In this document: positions 35,177-44,658 of the stretch, piece after piece
How the letters are laid out: every line of letters starts with the position of its first letter
Position numbering within the stretch: position 1 is the first letter of the stretch
Source of the DNA: Lachnospiraceae bacterium
GTDB lineage: Bacteria; Bacillota; Clostridia; Lachnospirales; Lachnospiraceae
Direction: 5' to 3'
Assembly: GCA_009911035.1 (NCBI GenBank)
Contig: QXWO01000001.1
Coordinates: forward strand, 1 to 64,000
DNA: 64,000 nt
The notes under the pieces: generated by a model
The model's database searches: none
Seen by the model: the letters and a program-made list of their open reading frames with translations, nothing else
Told to the model about the DNA's origin: nothing
Position numbers and translations under genes: made by a program

Positions 35177-37816
35177 ATGAAAACGTATGGCGTAAACGAA
35201 CTGCGTAGAATGTTTTTGGAGTTTTTTGAGAGCAAGGGGCATCTGGCTATGAAAAGCTTTTCCCTTGTGCCTCATAATGATAACAGCCTTTTGCTGATCA
35301 ACTCGGGTATGGCGCCCTTAAAGCCTTACTTTACCGGGCAGGAAATCCCCCCCAGAAAAAGGGTGACAACCTGCCAGAAGTGTATCCGTACGGGAGATAT
35401 TGAAAACATCGGGAAAACGGCCCGCCACGGCACGTTTTTTGAAATGCTGGGGAACTTTTCCTTTGGGGATTATTTTAAGCATGAGGCGATTGCCTGGACA
35501 TGGGAATTCCTTACTGTAGTGGTAGGACTTGACCCGGACAGGCTCTATCCATCCGTATACTTAGAGGACGATGAGGCCTTTGAAATCTGGAATAAGGAAG
35601 TAGGGATTCCTGCGGAGCGCATTTTCCGATTTGGCAAGGAAGACAATTTCTGGGAGCATGGATCAGGTCCCTGCGGTCCCTGTTCGGAAGTTTACTATGA
35701 CAGAGGTGAGAAGTACGGCTGCGGCAGACCGGGCTGTACAGTGGGCTGTGACTGCGACAGATACATTGAAGTGTGGAACAATGTATTTACCCAGTTTGAC
35801 AATGACGGAAAAGGAAATTATTCGGAACTGGAACAGAAAAATATTGATACCGGCATGGGGCTGGAGCGCCTTGCGGCTGTTGTACAGGATGTGGATTCTA
35901 TTTTTGACGTGGATACCATTCGTGCATTAAGGGGCAGGGTCTGTGAGATTTCAGGCAAAGAATATAAAGTGGAATATAAGTGGGATGTTTCCATCCGCAT
36001 TGTGACGGATCATATCCGGTCTGCAACGTTCATGATTTCTGACGGGATTATGCCCTCTAACGAAGGACGCGGCTATGTGCTGCGGAGAATCATCCGCCGT
36101 GCGGCACGTCATGGGAGGCTGCTTGGAATAGAAGGTAGCTTCCTGTCAGACTTAAGCAGCACAGTTATTGGAGGCAGCAAAGACGGATATCCCGAACTGG
36201 AAGAAAAGAAAGATTTTATTTTCAATGTGCTGACACAGGAAGAAAGCAAATTCAACAAGACCATAGATCAGGGCTTAAACATCTTAAATGACTTGGAAGA
36301 AACCATGGTAAAAGAAGGAAAGACCTGCTTAGGCGGGGCAGATGCTTTCAAACTGTATGATACTTATGGATTCCCTCTTGATCTTACCATGGAGATTCTT
36401 GAGGAAAAAGGGCTGACGGTGGACGAAGAAGGCTTTAAAGCCGCTATGCAGGAGCAGAAGGAAAAGGCAAGGGCGGCCCGTAAAGTCACCAACTATATGG
36501 GGGCTGATGTGACCGTGTACGAATCCATAGACCCTTCTGTTACCACTGCTTTTGTGGGCTATGACAGACTTTCCCATGAATCAGAGATCACAGTGCTGAC
36601 CACAGAAACAGAGCTGGTGGATGCCCTTACAGACGGGGAGACGGGAACCATTTTTGTGGAGGAGACGCCTTTTTATGCCACCATGGGCGGTCAGTGCGCT
36701 GACACCGGGGTAATCACCTGTCCGGAAGGAGAATTCCAGGTAGAAGATACCGTGAAGCTTCTTGGCGGAAAAGTGGGGCATATCGGCAGGGTTACCAAAG
36801 GTATGTTCAAAGTGGGCGATAAAGTCCTTCTGCAGGTAAATGAGGCGGTAAGAAGCGATACATGCAAAAACCACAGCGCAACCCATCTTCTCCAGAAAGC
36901 CCTGCGCACTGTGCTGGGCACCCATGTGGAGCAGGCCGGTTCCTTTGTGAATGGGGACAGGCTGCGGTTTGATTTCAGCCATTTTTCGGCAATGACAAGA
37001 GAAGAACTTGATGCGGTTGAGCAGATCGTAAACGAAAAGATCGCCCAGGCAGTTCCTGTGGAAACCAGGGTGATGAGCCTTGAGGAAGCTAAAAAGACAG
37101 GGGCTATGGCACTTTTTGGTGAGAAATACGGAGACAGTGTGCGGGTAGTGCAGATGGGGGATTTTTCCACCGAATTGTGCGGCGGGACCCATGTGGAAAA
37201 CACGGCCTCCATCATGCTGTTTAAAATTCTTTCCGAAAACGGCGTGGCGGCAGGTGTCCGCAGGATTGAAGCGCTGACAGGAAAAGGGGTTCTTAAATAT
37301 TATGGGGATATGGAAAAGAGCCTTCATAAGGCGGCGGCCATCGTGAAGTCATCCCCGGCAGAACTGAACCAGAAGCTGGAACATTTGATGGTGGAGATAA
37401 AAAATCTTCAGAGTGAAAATGAATCCCTAAAGAGCAGGGCGGCCAAGGAAGCCCTGGGGGATGTTATGGACAAGACAGAGGAAGTAAAGGGTGTAAAGCT
37501 CCTGGCAGAGAGGATCTCCGGTGTGGACATGAACGGTCTGCGGGATTTAGGGGACCAGCTTAGGGCAAAGCTCCAGGAAGGAGTCATTGTGCTGATCTCT
37601 GAAACAGGCGGCAAAGTAAATATGGTTGCCATGGCAACCGACGAAGCCATGAAAAAAGGCGCCCATGCAGGAAATCTGATCAAGGGAATTGCAGGACTAG
37701 TAGGCGGCGGAGGCGGCGGACGTCCCAATATGGCCCAGGCGGGAGGGAAGAATCCCGGGGGCATTGACGAGGCCATCAAAGAGGCTTCCAAAGTGCTGGC
37801 AGGACAGATAAAGTGA
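35177..37816 (+). CDS. alaS: Alanyl-tRNA synthetase
   Basis: An 879-residue class II synthetase with an editing domain. The catalytic part begins GVNELRRMFLEFFESKGH; RTGDIENIGKTARHGTFFEM lies in the core. The editing domain has the zinc-binding NHSATHLLQ and LCGGTHVENT, which clear mischarged Ser- and Gly-tRNA. The C-terminal C-Ala part ends in the usual Gly-rich VGGGGGGRPNMAQAGG. An extra Cys cluster (YGCGRPGCTVGCDC near 176-189) is a known clostridial insertion. No T-box is seen; the gene is probably co-transcribed with glyS. Confidence 0.97.
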   Translation: MKTYGVNELRRMFLEFFESKGHLAMKSFSLVPHNDNSLLLINSGMAPLKPYFTGQEIPPRKRVTTCQKCIRTGDIENIGKTARHGTFFEMLGNFSFGDYFKHEAIAWTWEFLTVVVGLDPDRLYPSVYLEDDEAFEIWNKEVGIPAERIFRFGKEDNFWEHGSGPCGPCSEVYYDRGEKYGCGRPGCTVGCDCDRYIEVWNNVFTQFDNDGKGNYSELEQKNIDTGMGLERLAAVVQDVDSIFDVDTIRALRGRVCEISGKEYKVEYKWDVSIRIVTDHIRSATFMISDGIMPSNEGRGYVLRRIIRRAARHGRLLGIEGSFLSDLSSTVIGGSKDGYPELEEKKDFIFNVLTQEESKFNKTIDQGLNILNDLEETMVKEGKTCLGGADAFKLYDTYGFPLDLTMEILEEKGLTVDEEGFKAAMQEQKEKARAARKVTNYMGADVTVYESIDPSVTTAFVGYDRLSHESEITVLTTETELVDALTDGETGTIFVEETPFYATMGGQCADTGVITCPEGEFQVEDTVKLLGGKVGHIGRVTKGMFKVGDKVLLQVNEAVRSDTCKNHSATHLLQKALRTVLGTHVEQAGSFVNGDRLRFDFSHFSAMTREELDAVEQIVNEKIAQAVPVETRVMSLEEAKKTGAMALFGEKYGDSVRVVQMGDFSTELCGGTHVENTASIMLFKILSENGVAAGVRRIEALTGKGVLKYYGDMEKSLHKAAAIVKSSPAELNQKLEHLMVEIKNLQSENESLKSRAAKEALGDVMDKTEEVKGVKLLAERISGVDMNGLRDLGDQLRAKLQEGVIVLISETGGKVNMVAMATDEAMKKGAHAGNLIKGIAGLVGGGGGGRPNMAQAGGKNPGGIDEAIKEASKVLAGQIK

Positions 37817-37877
37817 CAGCTTTATAGAAAAGTTTTATAAATATATATATTTTATAAATATAAAATTCAAAAAGTCA

Positions 37878-37905
37878 TTGACGAAGGGGAATTTTGTGGT
37901 ATAAT
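37878..37905 (+). promoter_or_regulatory. Promoter of rpsU
   Basis: TTGACG (37878-37883) and TATAAT (37900-37905), 16 bp apart. It opens a leader of about 95 nt with two hairpins. Confidence 0.7.
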
Positions 37906-37910
37906 AATAT

Positions 37911-37945
37911 GTGTGTATATGAGTACACACATGTACAATGTACAT
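37911..37945 (+). promoter_or_regulatory. Two small hairpins in the rpsU leader
   Basis: GTGTGTA and TACACAC form one hairpin (37911-37930), and ATGTACA with its complement TGTACAT forms a second directly after. They lie in the 5' leader of the S21 gene and could serve RNA-level control. Confidence 0.45.
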
Positions 37946-38004
37946 GAATAAACCCAATCAGTCGATGTTGCGAGGAAGGGACTGAAGGGAGGTCAGGGTG
38001 TAAG

Positions 38005-38181
38005 ATGTCAAACGTAATCGTGAAAGAGAACGAGACTTTAGATAGCGCTTTACGTCGCTTCAAAAGAAGCTGTGCTAAGGCTGGTATTCAGCAGGAGATT
38101 CGTAAAAGAGAACATTACGAGAAACCAAGCGTAAGACGCAAGAAGAAATCTGAAGCAGCAAGAAAACGTAAATACAACTAA
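38005..38181 (+). CDS. rpsU: Ribosomal protein S21
   Basis: A 58-residue small-subunit protein, [20 protein letters not shown], rich in Lys and Arg, ending in the typical [13 protein letters not shown] tail. S21 binds near the anti-Shine-Dalgarno end of 16S rRNA and helps start translation. GGGAGGTCAGGGTGTAAG precedes the ATG. It has its own promoter, a structured leader and a strong terminator, so it is a one-gene unit. Confidence 0.97.
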   Translation: MSNVIVKENETLDSALRRFKRSCAKAGIQQEIRKREHYEKPSVRRKKKSEAARKRKYN

Positions 38182-38197
38182 TTATAGTGTACAATGT

Positions 38198-38230
38198 AAA
38201 GCCCTTGACCCAGACAGCAAGGGCTTTCTT
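38198..38230 (+). terminator. Rho-independent terminator after rpsU
   Basis: AAAGCCCTTG (38198-38207) pairs perfectly with CAAGGGCTTT (38218-38227), followed by CTT. Confidence 0.75.
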
Positions 38231-38235
38231 GTTAC

Positions 38236-38277
38236 AATACGCTGGCTGTCGGAACGTGTCAGTGTTTGTTACATAAG
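38236..38277 (+). repeat. Dispersed palindromic repeat, degenerate AAGCTGTC type
   Basis: GGCTGTCGGAACGTGTCAG, then TGTTTGTT, matches the family right end. It follows the rpsU terminator. Confidence 0.5.
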
Positions 38278-38296
38278 GAGGTCTGGCATCTGACAA

Positions 38297-38331
38297 AAGG
38301 ATAGTCCGTAAAGCGTGCTATCCCGTTGTTT
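38297..38331 (+). repeat. Dispersed palindromic repeat, GGATAGC type
   Basis: AAGGATAGTCCGTAAAGCG, then TGCTATCC and GTTGTTT, differs from the copy at 9012-9045 at only a few positions. Confidence 0.6.
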
Positions 38332-38346
38332 ATGGACAGGAGGTGG

Positions 38347-38946
38347 ATGAGTGTGTGGGCGAGAGAGTTATTTGGCACAGATGTATATCATCTGATTTCG
38401 GCGTTTATTATTTACAGCATCATCGGATGGTTCGTTGAATCCATTTATATGTCGTTCTGTAACAGGAGGCTGACGAACCGGGGCTTTGGCAGGGGGCCCT
38501 TTTGCCCCATCTATGGCTTTGGCGGCGTTCTAGGGTATCTGATATTGCATCCTTTGAGCGGCAGTCTGTTAAAGCTGTATTTTGCTGGCGCAGTTCTTGC
38601 CACTGCCTTTGAATTTCTTGTAGGCAAACTGATGCTGAAGATATTCGGGGAAGTGTGGTGGGATTACAATGAGAAACCCTGTAATTATAAAGGGATCATC
38701 TGTCTGGAGAGTACCATTGCCTGGGGCGCATATGCAATTATCATTATTACGTTCCTCCACGCCAGGATATTGAATCTGGTGGATCAGTGTAACAGGGATT
38801 GGGGGATCAGGGCATGTAAGCTTATTCTGCTTCTGGTAAGTATTGATTACATATGCAAACTGATGAACCTGTTTCATGTAAGTCTGAAGGAACAGAAAGA
38901 AAGGCTTACAGACGCTTACCATTCTTTCAGAACAAGATGGTATTAA
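38347..38946 (+). CDS. PF06541-type putative permease
   Basis: A 199-residue integral membrane protein with about five helices. Family marks are FIIYSIIGWFVESIYMSFCN, LTNRGFGRGPFCPIYGFG and a Trp-Trp-Asp-Tyr pair (VWWDYNEKPCNYKG) after helix 3. It belongs to the same family as the 13596-14012 product. The start is uncertain: ATG 38347 lies only three bases after AGGAGG, and GTG 38353 is nine bases away. No transporter partners are near, so the ABC-transporter name is a family label only. Confidence 0.85.
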   Translation: MSVWARELFGTDVYHLISAFIIYSIIGWFVESIYMSFCNRRLTNRGFGRGPFCPIYGFGGVLGYLILHPLSGSLLKLYFAGAVLATAFEFLVGKLMLKIFGEVWWDYNEKPCNYKGIICLESTIAWGAYAIIIITFLHARILNLVDQCNRDWGIRACKLILLLVSIDYICKLMNLFHVSLKEQKERLTDAYHSFRTRWY

Positions 38947-39051
38947 TATATAAATGCTGTTAATACTGTTAATGTATTGATTGGTACTTGCATTTTAAAT
39001 TAAAATAAAACATATCCATAGTAATAGAATACATATGGGGAGAGCGATTAC

Positions 39052-40230
39052 GTGAATAAATATTTAAAAGTAACCCTATGCAATGTGCTGTGCTGTGTGA
39101 TGTGTTTTATTTTTTTGCTGCTGATACCTTTGGAGGCGCTTGCAGCGCCCCCTGTGGAAGCTCCTTCTTACATACTGATGGAAGCTTCTACGGGACAGAT
39201 CATCTGCGAGCAGAATGCGCAGGAGAGGCGCAGTCCGGCCAGTATTACGAAAATCATGACCCTGCTTGTGATTTTTGACCATTTAGGAAGCGGGAGAGTG
39301 AAGCTTGACAGCGAGGTCATGACCAGCGCGTATGCCAAGTCCATGGGCGGTTCCCAGGTCTTTTTGGAGGAGGGGGAAGTCCAGACGCTGGAAACCATCA
39401 TCAAATGTATTGCGGTGGCTTCGGGAAATGACGCCAGTGTGGCTGCAGCAGAGTTTATTGCCGGAAGTGAACAGGAATTTGTGAATCTGATGAACAAAAG
39501 AGCGGAGGAGATGGGGCTTACCAACACCCATTTTGAAGACTGTTGCGGCCTTAGCGAGTCTGACAACCACTACACTTCGGCAGAAGATGTGGCGCGGATG
39601 TCCCGGGAGCTTATTACAAAGTATCCCCAGATACTGGATTATACAAAAATCTGGATGGAGGACATTACCCATTCCACCCAGCAGGGTACCAGTAATTTTA
39701 CCTTATCCAGCACTAACAAGCTGCTAAAAATGTATGAGTGGACCACAGGGCTGAAAACAGGTTCCACCAGCAAAGCGCTGTACTGCCTTTCGGCAACTGC
39801 AAGCAAAGACAATATTGACCTGATTGCAGTGGTGATGGCCTCACCCAGCAACAAGACCCGTTTTCAGGATGCCATGGCGCTGTTGAACTACGGCTACAGC
39901 GTCAGCGCTTTGTATGAGGACGCCAATGAGGAGAAACTGCCTGCCATTCCGGTAAAAGGCGGCGTTCAGGAGGAAGCGCCTCTGATTTATAAAGGGCCCT
40001 TCCGCTATCTGGACATTGCAGGGAGCGATTTGAGCAGTATTGAGAAGACCATTTCTCTTCCCCCGGAAATACAGGCTCCTGTCCAGAGAGGAGATGCGGT
40101 GGGGGAAGCCGTCTATAAGCTGAACGGCGAGAGAATCGGCAGTGTTTCCATTCTCTCGGATGTTACCATTGAAAAAGCCGGATATAAGGACTATCTTTTA
40201 AAATTATGGAAATTATATTACAATCTATAA
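39052..40230 (+). CDS. D-alanyl-D-alanine carboxypeptidase
   Basis: A 392-residue penicillin-binding protein of the S11 (DacA/DacF) family that trims the terminal D-Ala from peptidoglycan peptides. A signal peptide ends near ALAAPP (residue 32). Catalytic motifs are S64-ITK-67, S124-GN and K235-TG. A C-terminal PBP5-type beta domain runs from about 290 to 365 and an amphipathic tail (DYLLKLWKLYYNL) anchors it to the membrane. It starts with GTG behind GGGAGAG. A second family member is at 43351. Confidence 0.95.
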   Translation: MNKYLKVTLCNVLCCVMCFIFLLLIPLEALAAPPVEAPSYILMEASTGQIICEQNAQERRSPASITKIMTLLVIFDHLGSGRVKLDSEVMTSAYAKSMGGSQVFLEEGEVQTLETIIKCIAVASGNDASVAAAEFIAGSEQEFVNLMNKRAEEMGLTNTHFEDCCGLSESDNHYTSAEDVARMSRELITKYPQILDYTKIWMEDITHSTQQGTSNFTLSSTNKLLKMYEWTTGLKTGSTSKALYCLSATASKDNIDLIAVVMASPSNKTRFQDAMALLNYGYSVSALYEDANEEKLPAIPVKGGVQEEAPLIYKGPFRYLDIAGSDLSSIEKTISLPPEIQAPVQRGDAVGEAVYKLNGERIGSVSILSDVTIEKAGYKDYLLKLWKLYYNL

Positions 40231-40320
40231 AGCCCGTGCAGATGTGCCGTGTCACGTAAAGCGTGGAGGGATGTTTACAGCATACTGCAGGGATAAAACG
40301 GGAAAGGATAAGAATTTTTT

Positions 40321-41172
40321 ATGATATTTGTTTGGACGGCGGCAGCGGCGGTTCTTGCAGCTTTTTTTCTCACAGTTATGGCTGTTGACTGCAACCGCTT
40401 TGTGGTTAGAAGATACAAATGTAAAGCCAGGGGGATTTTGAAGGATGGCAGGGCCATCCTTCTGTCAGACCTGCACGGAAAGTCTTTCGGAAAAGGCAAT
40501 AAAAGGCTCCTTACGGCCATTGACAGGCTGAATCCCGACATGATTCTGATTGCCGGGGATATGTATACCTGTGCAAAAGGGGAGGACACCGGCACGGCAA
40601 AGGAACTGGTATGCGCCCTGGCACAAAAGTACCCGGTCTATTATGGAAACGGGAACCATGAGCATAAGACAAGGGTTGTGCCAGAGGATTATGGCAATAT
40701 CTATGAAGAATATGAAGCTGCATTGAAAAAGGCCGGGGTGCACTATCTGACCAATGAAAAGGCATATATGCCGGATTTTGATATGGATATCTACGGACTG
40801 GAAATCCACAGGGATTACTATGGAAAATTCAAAAGGATAAAAATGGACACGGATTATATGCGCAGGCTCCTTGGCAGGCCGGATACAGAGAAGTTTTCCC
40901 TTTTGATTGCCCACAATCCGGATTTTTTTGAAACCTATGCAGACTGGGGAGCGGATCTGGTTGTTTCCGGCCATGTCCATGGGGGGCTTATGCGCCTGCC
41001 TGTGCTGGGAGGCGTGATTTCTCCTGCGATCCGGCTGTTCCCTGCTTATGACGGGGGAGAATTCAAGAAGGGGAATGCGGCTATGATTTTGGGAAGAGGG
41101 CTGGGGACGCATACCCTTCCGATAAGGATTTTTAATCCCGGGGAGCTGGTGGTAATTGATCTGTATCACTAA
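40321..41172 (+). CDS. Membrane-anchored metallophosphoesterase
   Basis: A 283-residue calcineurin-like phosphoesterase with an N-terminal membrane helix (residues 3-21). Motifs are SDLHGKSFG near 50, AGDMYT near 78, GNGNHEH near 110 and SGHVHGG near 218. The first block reads DLHG as in the YkuE/lipid-phosphatase-like group, some of which remove lipid phosphate. The exact substrate is unknown. Gene stands alone between dac and deoC. Confidence 0.87.
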   Translation: MIFVWTAAAAVLAAFFLTVMAVDCNRFVVRRYKCKARGILKDGRAILLSDLHGKSFGKGNKRLLTAIDRLNPDMILIAGDMYTCAKGEDTGTAKELVCALAQKYPVYYGNGNHEHKTRVVPEDYGNIYEEYEAALKKAGVHYLTNEKAYMPDFDMDIYGLEIHRDYYGKFKRIKMDTDYMRRLLGRPDTEKFSLLIAHNPDFFETYADWGADLVVSGHVHGGLMRLPVLGGVISPAIRLFPAYDGGEFKKGNAAMILGRGLGTHTLPIRIFNPGELVVIDLYH

Positions 41173-41215
41173 GGATTCTGTAAAAGCTGCATTGGGACAG
41201 GAACTTATTTAAAAG

Positions 41216-41245
41216 TTGACGTCCTCCCATGATACATGTTAAAAT
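41216..41245 (+). promoter_or_regulatory. Promoter of deoC
   Basis: TTGACG (41216-41221) and TAAAAT (41240-41245), 18 bp apart, about 95 bp before the start. Confidence 0.5.
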
Positions 41246-41304
41246 CCTTGTTGGCATAAATGAGACTGATCAATGAAATTAATTGGAACGTATAAGGTGA
41301 ACAG

Positions 41305-41324
41305 GCTGTACCGAAGGGTGCGGC
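41305..41324 (+). other. Short hairpin in the deoC leader
   Basis: GCTGTACC (41305-41312) pairs with GGTGCGGC (41317-41324) over a GAAG tetraloop, using two G-U pairs. It may mark a structured leader; I could not match it to a riboswitch class. Confidence 0.3.
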
Positions 41325-41340
41325 TTTAGGGAATGAAAGC

Positions 41341-41988
41341 ATGGAGAAAAAGATGGATGCAAAATTATTTGATCATACGATATTAAAGGCGGATGCTGAC
41401 AGGGAAGCGGTGAAGAAGGTCTGCAGCGAAGCAAAGGAGTACGGCTTCATGTCAGTGTGCGTCAACGGTTTTTACACTTCCTATGTGGCCGGGCAGCTTG
41501 CCGGATCCGGGGTAAAGGTCTGCACAGTGGTAGGGTTTCCCTTAGGACAGATGTCCCCCCTGGCGAAAGCGGCAGAGACAGAGGCGGCTATAAGGGACGG
41601 GGCCGACGAGATCGATATGGTTATCAATGTGGGCGCCCTTAAGGACGGACAGTATGAGACTGTTTTAGAAGATATCAAAGGGGTAAGGAAGGCATCCAAA
41701 GACGCATGTCTTAAAGTAATCATAGAAACCTGTCTTCTTACCCGGGAAGAAAAAATAAAAGCCTGTGAACTGGCAAAGGAAGCAGGGGCGGATTTTGTGA
41801 AGACCTCTACGGGATTTTCCACAGGAGGCGCTATGGCGGAGGACGTAAGGCTGATGCGGGAGACGGTAGGCCCCCAAATGGGCGTGAAAGCTTCCGGGGG
41901 TATCCGGGATAAGGAAACGGCTATGGCCATGGTGCAGGCCGGGGCAGACAGGCTTGGTACAAGTGCAACTGTGGCGATTTGCAGCTAG
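41341..41988 (+). CDS. deoC: Deoxyribose-phosphate aldolase
   Basis: A 215-residue TIM-barrel aldolase that cleaves 2-deoxyribose 5-phosphate to glyceraldehyde 3-phosphate and acetaldehyde, used in deoxynucleoside breakdown. DFVKTSTGF carries the Schiff-base Lys154; [12 protein letters not shown] and KASGGIRD are the other signatures. The product could also start at M5 (41353). scpA follows 14 bp after the stop. No other deo genes are in the window. Confidence 0.95.
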   Translation: MEKKMDAKLFDHTILKADADREAVKKVCSEAKEYGFMSVCVNGFYTSYVAGQLAGSGVKVCTVVGFPLGQMSPLAKAAETEAAIRDGADEIDMVINVGALKDGQYETVLEDIKGVRKASKDACLKVIIETCLLTREEKIKACELAKEAGADFVKTSTGFSTGGAMAEDVRLMRETVGPQMGVKASGGIRDKETAMAMVQAGADRLGTSATVAICS

Positions 41989-42002
41989 AGGAGTCGGAAA
42001 AC

Positions 42003-42749
42003 ATGGCAATATCGGTGAAATTGCAGGCTTTTGAAGGCCCTCTTGACCTTCTTCTGCACTTGATTGAGAAGAACAAGGTGGATATTTATGATATTCCTAT
42101 TGTGGAGATCACTGCCCAGTATCTGGAATATATAAAGGCAATGGAAACAGAGGACATGAATGTTATGAGCGAGTTTCTGGTTATGGCGGCCACCCTACTG
42201 GATATCAAATGCAAAATGCTTCTCCCCAAAGAGATAAATGAAGAAGGGGAGGAGGAAGACCCAAGGGCGGAACTGGTTCAGAAGCTGTTGGAATACAAAA
42301 TGTATAAATATATGTCTTACGAACTAAAGGACAGGCAGGTGGATGCCGCCAGGACTTTGTTTAAAGACAGAACCCTTCCTAAAGAAATCGAAGACTATAA
42401 ACCTCCGGTGGATATGGAAACCCTTTTGGGGGATGCAGACCTTACAAAACTCAACCAGTTGTTTAAGATGGTCATGAGAAGACAGGAGGATAAAATCGAC
42501 CCTGTCAGAAGCACCTTTGGGAAGATCGAAAAGGATGAAGTGGATATGGATATCAAAACCCTTTACGTGGAAGAATATGTCCAGACCCATAAGAATTTCA
42601 GCTTCCGTGAACTGCTGGAAAAGCAGAGAAGCAAGATGGAGATCATCGTCACTTTCCTGGTGGTGCTTGAATTGATGAAGCTGGGGAAGATTTTCATTGC
42701 ACAGGAAGATACTTTTGAAGATATCATGATCACTTCTAACGTGATGTAG
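42003..42749 (+). CDS. scpA: Segregation and condensation protein A
   Basis: A 248-residue kleisin that bridges the SMC heads with ScpB in the chromosome condensin. The N-terminal SMC-neck motif is FEGPLDLLLHLIEKNKVDIY; the C-terminal winged helix ends VLELMKLGKIFIAQEDTFED. ATG 42003 follows AGGAGTCGGAAAAC; the longer frame starting at 41979 overlaps deoC and has no site. scpB follows 13 bp on. Confidence 0.96.
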   Translation: MAISVKLQAFEGPLDLLLHLIEKNKVDIYDIPIVEITAQYLEYIKAMETEDMNVMSEFLVMAATLLDIKCKMLLPKEINEEGEEEDPRAELVQKLLEYKMYKYMSYELKDRQVDAARTLFKDRTLPKEIEDYKPPVDMETLLGDADLTKLNQLFKMVMRRQEDKIDPVRSTFGKIEKDEVDMDIKTLYVEEYVQTHKNFSFRELLEKQRSKMEIIVTFLVVLELMKLGKIFIAQEDTFEDIMITSNVM

Positions 42750-42762
42750 GAGGCGGAAGGAT

Positions 42763-43332
42763 TTGGACAGGCAGAAAGAGAAAGCTATCCTGGAGGCGGT
42801 TCTTTTTACCATGGGGGAATCGGTGGAGACGGACAGGCTCGCATCGGTCATCGGGGAGGATAAGAAGGCTACCAGGAAGCTGCTTATGGAATTGAAAGAA
42901 GAATATGACGGCAGGCAGTGCGGCATAACGTTAATGGAGCTGGAGGATTCCTTTCAGATGTGCACGAAAGCGGACATGTATGAGTACCTCATAAAAATCG
43001 CCAAGACTCCCCGGAAATATGTGCTTACGGATACCCTCCTTGAGACCCTTTCCATTGTCGCTTACAAGCAGCCTATCACAAGGGCTGAAATCGAGAAAAT
43101 CAGAGGGGTGAGCTGTGACCATGCGGTGAACAGGCTGGTGGAGTTCGGACTGATTGCCGAGGTGGGAAGGATGGACGCCCCGGGGCGCCCCCTTCTTTTT
43201 GGAACCACAGAGGAATTTCTAAGGAGTTTCGGAGTGAAATCCCTGGAAGAACTGCCGGAATTATCGGCTGTCCAGATAGAGGAATTTAAAATACAGGCGG
43301 AACAGGAAGCCAGCGTACAGCTTGACATTTAG
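42763..43332 (+). CDS. scpB: Segregation and condensation protein B
   Basis: A 189-residue double winged-helix protein that dimerises on ScpA. Family marks are ILEAVLFTMGESVETDRLAS, LSIVAYKQPITRAEIEKIRG and GRMDAPGRPLLFGTTEEFL. The start is TTG at 42763 behind AGGAGGCGGAAGGA. It closes the deoC-scpA-scpB group and converges on the next gene, with only 18 bp between stops and no visible terminator. Confidence 0.96.
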   Translation: MDRQKEKAILEAVLFTMGESVETDRLASVIGEDKKATRKLLMELKEEYDGRQCGITLMELEDSFQMCTKADMYEYLIKIAKTPRKYVLTDTLLETLSIVAYKQPITRAEIEKIRGVSCDHAVNRLVEFGLIAEVGRMDAPGRPLLFGTTEEFLRSFGVKSLEELPELSAVQIEEFKIQAEQEASVQLDI

Positions 43333-43350
43333 AGCAGTTTTCAACGCGTT

Positions 43351-44658
43351 CTAAAGACTGTAGCCCGCTATGATCTGTTTCAGGCACCAGGAAAAGTCTA
43401 TGGCAGGAATATCTTTTGCAGCAACAAGATATTCTATCCGGCAGACTTCCCCTCCGGCAAGGTACTTAATGGTCCCAATCTGTGTCCCTGCGCTGACCGG
43501 GGCGGTGAGCTGGGAGGGCAGTTTGTAATCGGCCTGAATCTCTTCGCCTTTTTTTAAAAGCAGTCCTTCCTCCTCGTAGAGGGAGGCATCTTCACTGCCG
43601 CTTTCGTTTTCAGGAAAATGTTTTTCTACTTTTACTTCTGTAAAGGCACGCTGTCCCAGTTTGTCGGTCTGACCGTTTAAAACCGGCAGGGGAGAGAAGG
43701 TGTCCTCATCCACGGCGGCTTCCGAGATCCTGTGGTATTCGAAATTTTCCAGTCCGTAGTCCATAAGGACTTTTGTGTCGCTCCACTTATAAGTCTTGTT
43801 ATTGGGCCATCCGCAGGCTAAAAGAGCCACCACATAGGTACGGTTATCCCGCCTTAGGGATCCCACGTAACAGTAGCCGGCAGTGCCCGTGAATCCGGTT
43901 TTGCCTGAAAGAGCGCCATCCATCATGGAAAGAAAGGCATTGTGGTTGCTGCACTGGAACGTGCGTCCGTCAGGAAGGAATTCCCCGTCTTTTTTCTGAT
44001 AGTTTCCGAAGGAATAGGAAGAGGTGCGGGTGATTTTTAAAAATTCTTCCCGTTTCGGGGAATCCATGATGCAGTAAGACATAATCTTAGCTAAATCCGC
44101 AGCTGTTGTGGAGTGGGCCTTTACCGTCCCGTCTGACGCCGTGGCAGTGGCATCAAGTCCGTTTGGGGTGATAAAGAAAGTATCAAAGCACCCAAGGTCA
44201 CGGGCTTTCTGGTTCATCATATCTGCAAATTTTTCCGTGCTTCCGGCAATATGTTCCGCGATGACCACAGCGGCATCGTTGTGGGATTCCAGCATCAGAG
44301 AATAGAGAAGATCTTCCAGCTTATAATATTCACCGGGTTTGACATAGAGCTTAACTTTGGGCATACTGGATGCATAAGAGGATGCTTCGGCGTAATCCTC
44401 CAGACTGCCGTATTCCAGGGCAAGGATACAGGTCATGATTTTAGTTGTGCTTGCCATGGACATAATCCTGTGGCCGTCTTTTTCATACAGAATGCGCCCG
44501 GAGTCTGCATCCATCAGTACGGCTGACTGGGCGTAGAGTTTTAAACTGGCTTCCGCGTCTTCTTCGGCGCAGGCAGGAAAGGCAGGGAAAGCAAAAAGAG
44601 ATATAAGAGTAAGGATCAGACCCATAGACAGGGAAAGTAATTTATTTGTGTGTTTCAT
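43351..44658 (-). CDS. D-alanyl-D-alanine carboxypeptidase (DacF-like)
   Basis: A 435-residue secreted or membrane-linked S11 penicillin-binding protein. A signal peptide ends near PACAEE (residue 31). Catalytic motifs are S70-TTK-73, S125-HN and K253-TG. A C-terminal PBP5-type domain runs from about 305 to 410 and the end (WCLKQIIAGYSL) is an amphipathic anchor. It acts on peptidoglycan like the 39052 product but is longer and clearly diverged. It is divergent from the asparaginase gene, with a 122-bp gap. Confidence 0.95.
   Translation of the reverse strand: MKHTNKLLSLSMGLILTLISLFAFPAFPACAEEDAEASLKLYAQSAVLMDADSGRILYEKDGHRIMSMASTTKIMTCILALEYGSLEDYAEASSYASSMPKVKLYVKPGEYYKLEDLLYSLMLESHNDAAVVIAEHIAGSTEKFADMMNQKARDLGCFDTFFITPNGLDATATASDGTVKAHSTTAADLAKIMSYCIMDSPKREEFLKITRTSSYSFGNYQKKDGEFLPDGRTFQCSNHNAFLSMMDGALSGKTGFTGTAGYCYVGSLRRDNRTYVVALLACGWPNNKTYKWSDTKVLMDYGLENFEYHRISEAAVDEDTFSPLPVLNGQTDKLGQRAFTEVKVEKHFPENESGSEDASLYEEEGLLLKKGEEIQADYKLPSQLTAPVSAGTQIGTIKYLAGGEVCRIEYLVAAKDIPAIDFSWCLKQIIAGYSL

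Noticed and set aside
38326-38346. In-frame TTG start for the PF06541 gene
   Set aside because: It lies inside the dispersed repeat and lacks a ribosome binding site; ATG 38347 or GTG 38353 is better placed.
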